The notes: a model not told the origin generated them from the sequence alone. A stretch of 64,000 nucleotides of DNA from Bifidobacterium asteroides DSM 20089 (GCF_002715865.1 NZ_CP017696.1:1674001-1738000); one strand, 5' to 3'; shown: positions 46,036-55,687, counted from the first letter of the stretch. A program made the numbers and translations.

Positions 46036-47100
46036 TTACAGACTCGGCTTTACATCAGAAACGTTCACCTCGCTCAGGTTTAGCTGTCGGTCCTTGCGGT
46101 CAGCGGCCAGGGTGTTCCACGTGAAACCATCCAGCAGTTCGTGCGCGCTTGCAGGTCTAGGACGGTCCAAAAGCCCCATCAGCCAGCCACAAATCCCCAA
46201 TACCTGCCTGGGTGACCAGCCGTCCCTTCTGAGTGACCCCAGGTCCGGCGATCCGAAGCGCTTGGACATCCTCCTGCCGTCCACGCCGTCAATCAGCGGC
46301 AGGTGCGCGTACTGAACACCAGGAGCCTGCGACTGAAGATGATTCCGGATCCACATCTGAATGGCCGTGGACCTCAGCAGGTCCCGTCCTCGCACAATCT
46401 GATTGACGCCCATGGCCAGGTCATCCACCGTCACCGCAAACTGGTAGGAAACCAAGCCGTCCGAACGTCTGACGACCACATCACCGACCTGTCTGGGCAA
46501 GTTGAAGGACTGCGGGCCAAAAATCAGATCGTGGAAGCGACAGATGGCATCCGACTCGTCGGGCTGATCAGGGACTGCAATCCGGAGGCTGTGCCTCTGC
46601 GCCCGAGCCAGCCTTTCACTGACCATCCGAGGGGAAAGTCCTCGGCAGGTGCCCGGATAGACGATGAACCCGTCGCCTTCATTCGGTGCCGATGCCGCGC
46701 GGATATCGGCACGGGAGCAGAAGCAGGGATAGATCAGGGGCTGCCCGCCAACCAATTGCTGCGATTCCAACAACTTCAATGCCTGGCTGTATGCATCGGA
46801 GCGCTGGGACTGGTAGACCACCTCGCCATCCCAATCCAATCCCAGCCAGACCAGGTCATCCATGATCCAACGATCAGCGTCCTTGACCACCCTCGGCGTA
46901 TCTATGTCTTCGATGCGAAGCCACAGGACCCCGCCAGACCCTTGCGACCTGACACCCAGCCAGGCCGCCAGACATGCATAGACATTGCCCAGATGCATCC
47001 GTCCAGTCGGCGAAGGTGCCAACCTTCCTACGACCTTGGCTTCGTCGATCTGGTCCGTTCTCGGTTCTCCCTTGTGCATACCGACATGCTTACATAACAT
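46036..47100 (-). CDS. gluQ: Glutamyl-Q tRNA(Asp) synthetase
   Basis: A 354-residue shortened glutamyl-tRNA synthetase that attaches Glu to the queuosine of tRNA(Asp). The HIGH motif is RLAPSPTGRMHLGNVYA, the zinc site is YPCFCSRADI with a later YPGTC, and the KMSKS loop reads RRMSKRFG. The anticodon-binding domain is missing, as in all GluQ-RS. The start is unsure: ATG at 47100 or seven codons later, neither with a good ribosome site. Confidence 0.93.
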   Translation of the reverse strand: MLCKHVGMHKGEPRTDQIDEAKVVGRLAPSPTGRMHLGNVYACLAAWLGVRSQGSGGVLWLRIEDIDTPRVVKDADRWIMDDLVWLGLDWDGEVVYQSQRSDAYSQALKLLESQQLVGGQPLIYPCFCSRADIRAASAPNEGDGFIVYPGTCRGLSPRMVSERLARAQRHSLRIAVPDQPDESDAICRFHDLIFGPQSFNLPRQVGDVVVRRSDGLVSYQFAVTVDDLAMGVNQIVRGRDLLRSTAIQMWIRNHLQSQAPGVQYAHLPLIDGVDGRRMSKRFGSPDLGSLRRDGWSPRQVLGICGWLMGLLDRPRPASAHELLDGFTWNTLAADRKDRQLNLSEVNVSDVKPSL

Positions 47101-47167
47101 CCGGTCATCGGGGAACTATCATTCAGTCAAACTATTGCATGCCTCTGGATGGTTACAAAGCAAATAA

Positions 47168-48514
47168 TCAGAAGCTATCGAGCAGGCGATCAATCTCCTC
47201 GAAATGCTTGACCTCGGGCCGCCAGACCGGCTTACCGCGGACGATGACCAGCTTGGGATCAGACAGGGTCCGCACATTCTTGGCAGGGTCCTCGTCAAGG
47301 ACGATCAGATCCGCATCCTTGCCCGTGTCGACCGAACCAGTGACATTGTCGAAGCCCAGGTTTCGGGCATTGACCTGGGTGGCAGCGTGGAAGGCCTGAG
47401 CCGGGGTGAAGTCAGCGTACCGCACCAGATAGTCGAGTTCTCGCCAAGTGCCGTACTGGGGCACAAAGGTCATGCCGGTGTCGGTGCCGACGCCGACGGC
47501 AATACCGTTCTCATGAGCCTGCTTGGCGCTCTTGACCATGCCGTCGACTACCAGCTCGGAATTGCCACGGACTATGTCGTTGATTCCCAGCTCCTGCTGG
47601 CTGATCTTGACCAGCGGCAATCCGGCGGACAGGGTGGGGTCCAGGGCAGAGAAACCACGAAGCGAGCGCGGATTGTCAAGGAAGAGCCCAATCATCTCGT
47701 CATCCAGAGCACTGCCATGCTCGATGGTGTCCACGCCCGCCTTGAGAGCGGCCTTGACCCCTTCGGGGCTCTGGGCGTGTGCTGCGACTAGCACACCAAA
47801 CTCATGGGCCTCATCGCAGACAGCGGCCATTTCCTCCTCGGTCATCTGTGGGCTGCCGGCCTCGCCAAGCTTGGTGGCATCGGTCACACCACCGGTCGCA
47901 GCCACCTTGATGGCATTGACACCATGATCCAGGTTCTCCCTGGTCCGACGTCTGGCCTCTTCGGGAGAGGAGCAGGACAGGGCGATGAAGGGATCGCCAT
48001 GCCCCCCGGGAATCGCCAGGAGGGGACCGGCAGCCAGCATGCGCGGGCCGGTCAGCTCGTCGGCATCAATCTTGTCACGCAGGCGAACCGCCTCATAGCC
48101 CACATCGCCCAGGGTACGAATGGTCGTTACTCCCGAGTTCAGCAGCGTGGAGACATTGCCCTTGATCCTGGCATCCATCAGGACTTTGCCGGCGGGGCTG
48201 TGCACCACCTTCAAACCGGCATCGACCACACGCGGTGACAAATCCGTACCGCCAGACAAGGGCTTGCCATCGGCGAAGAGATGGGTATGGGCATTGATGA
48301 GTCCAGGGGCCACAAACTTGCCCGTAGCGTTGATCCGGTGATATCCGGAAGGCACGTAAGCCAGCGGAGTCGGGCAGACCTGCTCTATCCGACCGTCCGC
48401 GGACACCAGAACAGACATATCCTTCTGGACCGTGCCTTTTTCATCACCGGTCGCGATGCTGGCATGCTCGAGCACAAACGGCTCGCGCTCTTTCCTACCT
48501 TGAAGACGCCCCAT
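47168..48514 (-). CDS. Amidohydrolase family protein (imidazolonepropionase-like)
   Basis: A 448-residue metal-dependent hydrolase of the amidohydrolase superfamily. Metal ligands are visible as NAHTHLF, a probable carboxylated Lys in NAIKVAATGGVTD, His in VLVAAHAQSPEG and TIEHGSALDD, and Asp in GVGTDTGMTFVP. The composite beta-sandwich halves lie at both ends. The ATG at 48514 (MGRLQGRKEREPF) fits the family start best; other in-frame ATGs lie up to 29 codons upstream. It may hydrolyse dipeptides, ureas or imidazolones; the substrate is unknown. A single gene, ending before gluQ. Confidence 0.87.
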   Translation of the reverse strand: MGRLQGRKEREPFVLEHASIATGDEKGTVQKDMSVLVSADGRIEQVCPTPLAYVPSGYHRINATGKFVAPGLINAHTHLFADGKPLSGGTDLSPRVVDAGLKVVHSPAGKVLMDARIKGNVSTLLNSGVTTIRTLGDVGYEAVRLRDKIDADELTGPRMLAAGPLLAIPGGHGDPFIALSCSSPEEARRRTRENLDHGVNAIKVAATGGVTDATKLGEAGSPQMTEEEMAAVCDEAHEFGVLVAAHAQSPEGVKAALKAGVDTIEHGSALDDEMIGLFLDNPRSLRGFSALDPTLSAGLPLVKISQQELGINDIVRGNSELVVDGMVKSAKQAHENGIAVGVGTDTGMTFVPQYGTWRELDYLVRYADFTPAQAFHAATQVNARNLGFDNVTGSVDTGKDADLIVLDEDPAKNVRTLSDPKLVIVRGKPVWRPEVKHFEEIDRLLDSF

Positions 48515-48679
48515 GGTCGTACCTGCCTTCCCATCTCCGATGCACTCATTGCGAGGAATCGGGCATATATGGTCAATCATATCCATGGCAGGACGAACCA
48601 TTCAAGCGTGGCAACGCGATAGATAAGGTTTTGAGCCTCCAAGATGGGGTCCGGGACCTTGTTCTCACCGAGCAGCCGA

Positions 48680-49414
48680 TCAGGCAGCGAAAAGACTCTT
48701 GAAAATCACAGCTCCGACGATGGCACCAATGATGGGGGCCACCACCGGAATCCAAGCCTCGTTCCAGCGTGAGTCCCCCTTATTGGGCACGGGCAGAATC
48801 CAGTGCAGGAAGCGCGGTACCAGGTCACGTGCGGGGTTCAGGCCAGGGCCGGTGGGACCGCCCAGAGAGGTGACCAGCCCCCAAACGATCAAGCCGACAA
48901 CTATGGAGGCGGCAGCCAACCCCTTAGACCCCCACGGACCTTGTAGGCAGCAAAGGGCTCCGAGGACCAGCACCAGCGTGCCGAAGAACTCATTGATAAA
49001 ATAATTGACCGGTGATCCCGAGGCATCGGTAGTGCAGAAGGTGCCCAGAATCGGTGCCGGCTCCTTGGTCATGCGGTAGTGCGGGAAATAGCAGGCATAG
49101 ACGACCAGCTGGCCCAGAGCTGCTCCAATCAACTGCGCAAGAATATACGGCAGAACCTGGCTCCAGGGGAAGATGCCGATGACGGCCTGTCCCAGAGTCA
49201 TGGCCGGGTTGATGTGGGCCCCGGACACACCACCGAACATGAGCACAGGAAACATGACTCCGAAGCCATAACCCATGGCGATGGTGAGCCAGCCGGAATG
49301 ATGACCCTTGGTGCCCTCCAGATCCACATCGGCGACCGCGCCGTTGCCGAAGATCATCAATATGGCAGTGCCGACACATTCAGCGGCCAGCTTGGTCATG
49401 AGCGAATATTCCAT
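48680..49414 (-). CDS. glpF: Glycerol uptake facilitator (MIP/aquaporin family)
   Basis: A 244-residue six-helix channel. The two NPA boxes are HINPAMTLGQAVIGI and GLNPARDLVPR; the Asp after the second box is typical of glycerol-type channels. The ATG at 49414 lies after AAGGG; a GTG four codons earlier is also open. No glycerol kinase or dehydrogenase is next to it. Confidence 0.93.
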   Translation of the reverse strand: MEYSLMTKLAAECVGTAILMIFGNGAVADVDLEGTKGHHSGWLTIAMGYGFGVMFPVLMFGGVSGAHINPAMTLGQAVIGIFPWSQVLPYILAQLIGAALGQLVVYACYFPHYRMTKEPAPILGTFCTTDASGSPVNYFINEFFGTLVLVLGALCCLQGPWGSKGLAAASIVVGLIVWGLVTSLGGPTGPGLNPARDLVPRFLHWILPVPNKGDSRWNEAWIPVVAPIIGAIVGAVIFKSLFAA

Positions 49415-49736
49415 TCGGCCCTTCACCCCTCTCTCGATGCCGTCTTGGAGCCCCTTCCTCCCTACCGGTCATACAAGGGCCAAGGCACGGGCATCATTCA
49501 ATAAAAACGGGTGATGGCACTAGGCCGAGAAGCGCTCATGATCTCCATTGATTCAAGTGATTCGTTGAAATCCGATATCGCGCCAGCCCCAACCGCGTGT
49601 CACCATCAACACGACTGCACTTAAACCGGCATAAATATTCTATGCCAGCCACTGCTGATTTTGACGCATTGAGAACCATGCACGACCATCAGTGTCCCGG
49701 GTGGATTTCATACTCTCGGCAGATCATCAAAGCAGC
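49415..49736. other. 322-base spacer with a hairpin
   Basis: No coding frame is supported. It holds the glpF promoter region and a 6-base inverted repeat GGCATA-N7-TATGCC (49628-49646) that could be an operator or weak terminator for the membrane protein gene to the right. Confidence 0.4.
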
Positions 49737-50573
49737 TCACCCATGCGCCAAGCCGTCGGTTCGGCCGTCAGCAATGGAAGCGATGATCTGCCGGTCGGAT
49801 GCCGCCACAGCCTGGTCGCGGATGATGTATGGAGACAAGTCGATCTCCTTGTGCTTCGGCGGCAGCTCGACGCGCATATGGTATCGGCCCGTATGAGGAT
49901 CCTGACAAATATGCGCCTGCGTGACACAACCGTCCTCGGGCACCTGAAGATAATGCCGGGATGTTTGCAAAGGGGTAAGACAGCCGGCTGACTCGCCATC
50001 CAGCCACACTTCTATGGTGGGCCACTGCCGATGCAGATCGGACTGCACATGGCTCCTGGTGACCCACACCCATATCCATACGCCCTTGCCATACCGAGCA
50101 AACAAATCCTGATGATCCTGACGCCGACCGACATCCACGCCCCTGCAGTCCTCCACTTCCGCTACCACCTTGCCGTCGGGCTTCGCATTGCAGGGAGTGC
50201 AGTCCATGTCGGCCAGATAGCTGCGGCGGAATCTCGTCTCACGCTCCTGCGGAGTCTCCTCATAATCATCAGGACGCGGCTGCACATGGAAACCAAGGCC
50301 TGCATGTTTCTCTTCGTCCACCCGAGCGGAGCCATCAGACCAACCTTCACCCTGAGTTTTCCTGGCATGCATAGGCTTTGCGCCCCGATGCGACGGCTGC
50401 CCATCCGGTCTACGTTCTCCGTGTGCCCTCCGACGCCGCCAGACAAGAACCCACACAAGCAATAGCGTCAGAACTACCCCGATCACGGGACTGCCGGCGA
50501 AAGCCGCAGCCAGGAAAAACAGGACAACGCCACCCACGACAACACTGGCGAAGATACGCAGCACCTTCTTCAT
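49737..50573 (-). CDS. Single-helix membrane protein of unknown function
   Basis: About 278 residues with an N-terminal hydrophobic part (MKKVLRIFASVVVGGVVLFF and a second hairpin-like stretch), a short Arg-rich region, then a long soluble domain with many charged residues and several Cys. The C-terminal part has YHMRVELPPKHKEIDLSPYI. I recognise no family. The start is unclear because the frame extends 23 codons further up to a GTG at 50642. It diverges from a lipoprotein gene and lies in an accessory-looking patch beside tRNA-Lys. Confidence 0.6.
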   Translation of the reverse strand: MKKVLRIFASVVVGGVVLFFLAAAFAGSPVIGVVLTLLLVWVLVWRRRRAHGERRPDGQPSHRGAKPMHARKTQGEGWSDGSARVDEEKHAGLGFHVQPRPDDYEETPQERETRFRRSYLADMDCTPCNAKPDGKVVAEVEDCRGVDVGRRQDHQDLFARYGKGVWIWVWVTRSHVQSDLHRQWPTIEVWLDGESAGCLTPLQTSRHYLQVPEDGCVTQAHICQDPHTGRYHMRVELPPKHKEIDLSPYIIRDQAVAASDRQIIASIADGRTDGLAHG

Positions 50574-50709
50574 ATACAACAACATAGCCACAAGCAGAGA
50601 ACACGTCAGAGGGCAAACCACATAAACATATGTGTACAGCACAAAAGCAATTAGGCAGTTCTGTGCTTGCTGATAATCTGCTGAGAGTCAAAGCAGACAA
50701 GGAGGAAAA

Positions 50710-51282
50710 ATGAAAAGGCCAGTCGCTGCTATCGCAGCCGCTTTAGCACTAGTTTTGGGCCTATCGGGCTGCGGTGCAGCCAACAGCACTCAAACCCAGC
50801 CAGCCGCGGCATCGCAAACGCCCAAGAAAAACAGCCGAGGCAACATCGTCAAACACATTGGCGACGAGGCCGGCATCACCGGCGAAGACGGCAATGACAT
50901 GGCCGACTGGACGGTGACCAAGATAATCCCTGACCCGACCTGCTCAAACCCCGAACATCAGCAGCCGGAGCATGGCCATTTCGTCGAATTCGACATAAAT
51001 GCCAAAACAACTGAGAAATACGATCCCGACAAATACGGCTCTTTGGATGTCGGCACCTCCTACCGGTGGCAGCTCATCCAGAAAGACGGCACACAATGGA
51101 ACGGGATGCCGGGATCTTCGGCTGCCGAATCCTGCATGGTACAAACCGACAAGCTTCCGGGCTCGTTGAATCAGAATGCAAAAGCACAGGGCAAGGTCAT
51201 ATTCGATGTACCCTCTCTGGACGGAACCCTGTACTACCCGCAAATGGGCGAAGGGCATGGATGGGAGTATCCGCTCCAATGA
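50710..51282 (+). CDS. Lipoprotein of unknown function
   Basis: A 190-residue secreted lipoprotein. The signal peptide ends at the lipobox LSGC (Cys21), followed by a Thr/Gln/Ala-rich linker. The later domain has ADWTVTKIIPDPTC, FVEFDINAKT and a Trp-rich end, resembling DUF4352-like immunoglobulin folds in outline only. AAGGAGG lies just before the ATG. Its stop overlaps the start of the next small gene by four bases (ATGA). Confidence 0.8.
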   Translation: MKRPVAAIAAALALVLGLSGCGAANSTQTQPAAASQTPKKNSRGNIVKHIGDEAGITGEDGNDMADWTVTKIIPDPTCSNPEHQQPEHGHFVEFDINAKTTEKYDPDKYGSLDVGTSYRWQLIQKDGTQWNGMPGSSAAESCMVQTDKLPGSLNQNAKAQGKVIFDVPSLDGTLYYPQMGEGHGWEYPLQ

Positions 51283-51479
51283 AATTCGGCGTGCGAACAC
51301 CCAGCCCCAGACGCTCACGCAAGACCCGAACCACGGGCAAGTGGAAGCAGCAGGCGAAGAAGACCCTCATACCCGGCTACGGGAGGAAGGGTGTGGGGTG
51401 GATACGGAACCCCAGGAAAGCCGCCTACAACAAGATCTACCGGAAGACGACGTTCAGCCTCTGGTACCTGTTCAAGTAA
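51279..51479 (+). CDS. Small basic protein, coupled to the lipoprotein
   Basis: A 66-residue, strongly basic protein (MKFGVRTPSPRRSRK, GYGRKGVGWIRNPRKAAYNK). Its ATG overlaps the lipoprotein stop as ATGA, so it is translated by coupling. The wording resembles small proteins found in phages and accessory regions of other Gram-positive bacteria, but I am not sure of the family. It could bind nucleic acid. A strong terminator follows after 13 bases. Confidence 0.7.
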   Translation: MKFGVRTPSPRRSRKTRTTGKWKQQAKKTLIPGYGRKGVGWIRNPRKAAYNKIYRKTTFSLWYLFK

Positions 51480-51492
51480 GACAAAATATAAT

Positions 51493-51515
51493 CCCCGCTC
51501 CGGCGGGGCTTTTTC
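51493..51515 (+). terminator. Terminator after the small basic protein gene
   Basis: Stem CCCCGC-TCCG-GCGGGG followed by CTTTTT, ending the lipoprotein and small protein transcript. Confidence 0.88.
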
Positions 51516-51593
51516 CATACTCCGGGAGTGTCGGAATAATCCGATGCAATTTAGTATACATTTTGGGGCTTGCAGGCCTTGCTGCGGATAAAG

Positions 51594-51627
51594 GAAAAGC
51601 CCCGCAGCCTTTGCGGCTGTAGGGCTT
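51594..51627 (-). terminator. Terminator after tRNA-Lys (minus strand)
   Basis: On the minus strand arms AGCCCTACAGCC and GGCTGCGGGGCT pair around GCAAA and are followed by TTTT, ten bases past the end of tRNA-Lys. Confidence 0.8.
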
Positions 51628-51636
51628 TGACTCTGT

Positions 51637-51710
51637 GCCCCCACGGGGGCTCGAACCCCGGACACGCTGATTAAGAGTCAGCTGCTCTAGCCAACTGAGC
51701 TATAGGGGCA
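51637..51710 (-). tRNA. tRNA-Lys (CTT anticodon)
   Basis: A 74-base cloverleaf. Acceptor arms GCCCCTA and TGGGGGC pair (one G-T), the anticodon loop is CTCTTAA with anticodon CTT, and the T arm is CGGGG-TTCGAGC-CCCCG. Discriminator A; the CCA end is not encoded. It lies between the accessory patch and fhs. Confidence 0.97.
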
Positions 51711-51804
51711 GGGCACTTTCAAGAGCCAAGTAGATACTATACACGGTTTCGGCAGGCCCGCAACACGGCGCGTCACAGGTCTGCCGAATCCATGCATGGC
51801 CTGC

Positions 51805-53325
51805 TCAGACGATCTTGGGCATGGGAGTAGTCAGGGAGGTGGTCAGGTTCACCTGCAGGAGGCCGGCACCCGTATGGGCCTCGACCTTCTTCAGGGTGAC
51901 TGTGCGCCTGTCCTGGTCGGCCCGGTCATCGTCGGTCATGGTAGCCGGCGACTTGACCGCAACTACAACCAGATCCTCGAGGGAAATGCCCACCTTGCTG
52001 CACAGGTCGGAGGCCGCCTGGAGACTGTCCTGGAATCCCTCACGCTCGACGACCCGATCAGCCGGCACACCGTAGGCGCTCTGGGCGATCCAGCGAATCC
52101 GATCCGGCACGGACATATCATGCAGGCTGGCTGTATCCGCCTGGGCGTTTACGGGCTCCTGCAGGGCCTTGATCAGATCGTCCAGCTGAGGCTCGAGGGC
52201 CTTGCCCCCGTCACGGAAGAGGTTGCCCACGATGGGCCTGCGGAAGCCCAGGCCGTCGGCGGTCTCCCGCAAGGAATCCACCTGGTCGTCCTCACCCTCC
52301 CAGAGGTTGATCAGCGGGAAGGTGGGGATGCCCAGTCCCTCCAGACGGTGCACGTGGAAGGGGTAGCGCCAGCTCAGCTTGGGATCGTCCCGCCAGGTGG
52401 TGGCACGGGTGACGACCACGGCTGCGGCCGGCCATTGGGCCCCATACTCGCGGGCGGCGATGTCCAGCCACTTCTGGGCGCCGGCATCGGCTCCGTAGCC
52501 TGCCTCGACGACGACCACATCGTGCCTGGCGCAGGCCATCTCCACGGACACCAGGCTGGGGATGCCGATGGAAACGTTGGCGAATGGCCCGCCATGCACA
52601 TAGACCGGAGAGCCCTCCAAGGTCTCAGTGAAGGCTGGCTTGACCGCGTCTGTCAGAATGCCGGTGATCCGCCACAGGTCCACGAACTCCCCGAAGGTAA
52701 CCGGACGGCCATCCAGGGTTCCCGCGACCATGGCGGCCACGCGCCGTTCGATCTCCTCCATGCTCCGGGAGAGCACCACAATCTGCATGAGCTCGCAGGT
52801 GGGCGTCAGCACGGTCCGCTCAGGCAGATCGCTCTTGCCTCGGTCCACAGTGATCTGCCTCAGAGACCGCGAGGGCACCTCGCTGACCCGGGGCACCAGA
52901 ACGGTGTCCAACCGACCCTCGTCCACGGCCTTCTCCGCAAAGGAAACCAGCAGGTTCTGGGCGGATTCGATGGCCGCCATCTCCCCGCACAGTCCCCAAT
53001 CCACCAGCTCAGGATGAGTCAGGGAGGACTTGCCGCCACCAGAGGCGCCACCCTTGGACCCGGCAGCGGTAATGCCCATGCTGGGCTGACGCAGGACTGC
53101 GGCGGCGTCCACTCCCCGGGCACGCAGGGCGTCGATCAGGGCGATGGTGGTGGTTGTCTTGCCCTCGCCACGCGAGGCCTTCAGCGGGGTGTCTGCGGTG
53201 ACCAGCAGCACCCGGCCATGCTTGCGCGGCATATCCGGATGATCCTGCAGATCCTTCAGGTAGCCGAAGGCATCGATCTTGTCAAACAGGCCGTATGGCC
53301 TGACGTAATCGTCGAAGCCCGTCAT
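51805..53325 (-). CDS. fhs: Formate--tetrahydrofolate ligase
   Basis: A 506-residue enzyme that makes 10-formyl-tetrahydrofolate from formate and ATP, feeding purine and fMet synthesis. The ATP-binding loop is GEGKTTTTIALIDALRA and PSMGITAAGSKGGASGGG follows, with PTFGEFV-like PVTFGEFVDLWRITGI and HGGPFANVSIG also typical. The ATG at 53325 follows AAAGGAGGAG. Formate produced by pyruvate formate-lyase is the natural source in bifidobacteria. Confidence 0.97.
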   Translation of the reverse strand: MTGFDDYVRPYGLFDKIDAFGYLKDLQDHPDMPRKHGRVLLVTADTPLKASRGEGKTTTTIALIDALRARGVDAAAVLRQPSMGITAAGSKGGASGGGKSSLTHPELVDWGLCGEMAAIESAQNLLVSFAEKAVDEGRLDTVLVPRVSEVPSRSLRQITVDRGKSDLPERTVLTPTCELMQIVVLSRSMEEIERRVAAMVAGTLDGRPVTFGEFVDLWRITGILTDAVKPAFTETLEGSPVYVHGGPFANVSIGIPSLVSVEMACARHDVVVVEAGYGADAGAQKWLDIAAREYGAQWPAAAVVVTRATTWRDDPKLSWRYPFHVHRLEGLGIPTFPLINLWEGEDDQVDSLRETADGLGFRRPIVGNLFRDGGKALEPQLDDLIKALQEPVNAQADTASLHDMSVPDRIRWIAQSAYGVPADRVVEREGFQDSLQAASDLCSKVGISLEDLVVVAVKSPATMTDDDRADQDRRTVTLKKVEAHTGAGLLQVNLTTSLTTPMPKIV

Positions 53326-53364
53326 GAGGCTCTCCTCCTTTATGATCCTTGTCAATCGGATGGC

Positions 53365-54891
53365 TCAGTTGTCGGACAGGTGGTAGCCGTTGCGCATGCC
53401 CATGCTGACCGTATAAAGCACTTGGCCCAGCAGGTCATCGGTCTCCTTGCGCAGACGGTCGGCCATGTCCTGGTTTGCAGCCTCCAGCACCTGGCGGACC
53501 TCGGGGTTATCCGTGCCCTTATCGGCGCCCTCCAGCCTGGCCACCTGTTCGTCTGCAGCGGCGATCAGACGATGGCCTACGCCTCCAACGCTCTGCTGGT
53601 AGCGTTCAACTGCAGCTGAAGTGCCGGCGAAGGCCGAGTCGCACAGTGCAGCGATCAACCGATCGGACCAGTAGAGGCTGTCAGTGGAGACACGATTCGT
53701 AGCATTAGTGAGATAATCAGGCGTCCGTCCCACATTGGCATAGAAGGGAACCAGGGCATTGAAAGCGTTTGACCCGTAGGACATCCACTGGATGGCCCGG
53801 CAGGATTCAGGCCGGTAGGGGCGCAGCTGAATCAGGGCCAGCTGGTCGTTGCGGTTGATGCCAATGGGCCGGTAGAGCCCCTTGGTGTGCTCGTCGCCGG
53901 TCCGCCCATAGGGATCGTAGGGTGTGCCCTGGTAGTGGGAGCTGAGCAGATACTTGACATCCTCCACGGTAATCAGGCGCTCAGGCTGACGGCACCAGGG
54001 AATGTTGTCGCTGGTGGGAGTGTGGTCGGCGTCCGGCCCGTCCCAGATTTCGTCATAGGGATTGAGGAAACGCTGCATGTACCAGGCCCGAGGCGTGTTG
54101 TATACATGGTCCGAATCACTGTGGGAGCCAAAGGCATCACGGGGGTTGAAGGGTGAAGCCGACTCCACGGCCAGGTCCAGGAAGTTGTCGGCAATGAACT
54201 CCCGCAGGTCGGCCGAGCAAAGGTGGTCGGTCTGGTCTCCGAAGGCGTCGTCCAGATCGAACTCGTCAATGCCCAGCTGGTTGGGCATGGTCACGTAGGA
54301 ATCATCAGGCACGCGCTTGGCGATCCAGTGATGGCCACCAACAGTCTCCATCCACCAGATCTCGTCCACGTCACTGAAGGCAATGCCATTCATCTCGTAG
54401 GTGCCGTAGCGCTCGAGCAGGGAACCCAGCCGCTGGACGCCCTCCCGAGCCGAATGGATGTAGGGCAGGACGATGGTGACCAAGTCCTCCTCGCCGATGC
54501 CTCCAGGCACCTCGGCCAGATAGCCTTCATCGCCGGGGCGGCCCTGAGCAGGGGTGGGCTCCACCAGCGGATCGGCACCCAGAACACGCTCGTTGGTAGT
54601 GATGGTCTCGGTGGCTGACATGGCCACGTTGTCGCTGTTAACGCCTGCTTCGGCCCAGAGCCCCTGATCGAGCACGGCGTTGGGCACCGAGGTATAGCGC
54701 ATGGGATCCTCGGGCAGGTCCATCTCCAAGTGACTGATCACGCTGCGGTAGTGCCGGGGCTGCTGGTCAGGAGCGACTAATACGAAACGCTTGGGACGGA
54801 ACTCCCCGTTGGCTGAATCCTCATTCCGAGCGATGATGGTGGACCCGTCGTAACTGGCATTCTTGCCTATCAGAAGCGTGGTGCAGGGCAT
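53365..54891 (-). CDS. C69 family dipeptidase
   Basis: A 508-residue cytoplasmic peptidase of the PepD/C69 (Ntn-hydrolase) family. The protein begins MPCTTLLIGKNASYDGST, and the Cys near the N-terminus is the expected catalytic nucleophile after processing. NEDSANGEFRPKRFVLV and DEIWWMETVGGHHWIAKRVP are family markers. The ATG at 54891 lies after AAGGAAG and gives the usual start. It is on the same strand as fhs, 39 bases upstream of the fhs start. It cleaves dipeptides for amino-acid supply. Confidence 0.93.
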   Translation of the reverse strand: MPCTTLLIGKNASYDGSTIIARNEDSANGEFRPKRFVLVAPDQQPRHYRSVISHLEMDLPEDPMRYTSVPNAVLDQGLWAEAGVNSDNVAMSATETITTNERVLGADPLVEPTPAQGRPGDEGYLAEVPGGIGEEDLVTIVLPYIHSAREGVQRLGSLLERYGTYEMNGIAFSDVDEIWWMETVGGHHWIAKRVPDDSYVTMPNQLGIDEFDLDDAFGDQTDHLCSADLREFIADNFLDLAVESASPFNPRDAFGSHSDSDHVYNTPRAWYMQRFLNPYDEIWDGPDADHTPTSDNIPWCRQPERLITVEDVKYLLSSHYQGTPYDPYGRTGDEHTKGLYRPIGINRNDQLALIQLRPYRPESCRAIQWMSYGSNAFNALVPFYANVGRTPDYLTNATNRVSTDSLYWSDRLIAALCDSAFAGTSAAVERYQQSVGGVGHRLIAAADEQVARLEGADKGTDNPEVRQVLEAANQDMADRLRKETDDLLGQVLYTVSMGMRNGYHLSDN

Positions 54892-55049
54892 ATAAGCGTC
54901 TTCCTTTGTCTGGTTGCGGTCAACTGTCATCACCAGTCCGGAAGTCGGGGGATGCCTTTACACCCGACTGCGTGGGCAGGCAGGGATGACGGCTGCCTGC
55001 GCACTTGGGGCACGGCCTCACTCTAGTGCTAGACCGTCCCAATACCAGG

Positions 55050-55622
55050 TCAGGCATCAGCCGGCAGCCAGGCCCGAGCCGCTGCGGCCACCGGCTGGGC
55101 GGAATGGATGGCATGGGCCAGGGCATTGAGCCAGAACCCTTCCTCCAGTCCGGGCAAGGACCCTTGAGTGGCCCAGACCGACAGCACATAATCATGGACC
55201 TGGTCCGGAGGCGTGGGGCCGTTGTAACGCATAAGCACGCCAGGATCGTCGGCGATCTCCTCTTCCATGACCAGGGGCGAGGCCGCCGAGGTGCGCCCTT
55301 GGGGCACGCCGGGAATCAGATTAGACAGATTTCTGGAGAAGTCCTCCGGAATCGCCAGAACGGAGCTTTCGGTCCCGTCAGGCTGCAAGGCGAGCAAAGC
55401 CTCGATGGGCAGGTTGGCCAGGGACCAGTGGATCCAAGGGAAGCCGCACACGGGCACGGAGTCCGGATCCACCAGCATCCAGTGCAGGTACCGGGCCTCC
55501 TGGGGCACCCCTTCAAGCCGAAATGGGAAGGAAACTACAGGACGTCCCTTGCGGGTAAGGGACTGAGGGGCGCGCTTGGCGTACCGATCGGGAATAGTGC
55601 CGAAATCAGTGATAATCCTCAT
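55050..55622 (-). CDS. YbhB/YbcL family Raf-kinase-inhibitor-like protein
   Basis: A 190-residue PEBP-fold protein. The family motifs LHWMLVDPDSVPVCGFPWIH and RYNGPTPPDQVHDYVLSVWA are clear. Bacterial members have no firmly assigned function. No signal peptide is visible. It lies between the dipeptidase and holB on the same strand. Confidence 0.92.
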   Translation of the reverse strand: MRIITDFGTIPDRYAKRAPQSLTRKGRPVVSFPFRLEGVPQEARYLHWMLVDPDSVPVCGFPWIHWSLANLPIEALLALQPDGTESSVLAIPEDFSRNLSNLIPGVPQGRTSAASPLVMEEEIADDPGVLMRYNGPTPPDQVHDYVLSVWATQGSLPGLEEGFWLNALAHAIHSAQPVAAAARAWLPADA

Positions 55623-55687
55623 GATTCGATTCTCGCCCGCCCAGCCGACGAGGTCAAGCTCGTTCTTGACCAGAAATTAATTCGTAC

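Noticed and set aside
51796-53619. Open frame of 607 codons opposite fhs
   Set aside because: Antisense frame of a highly conserved gene.
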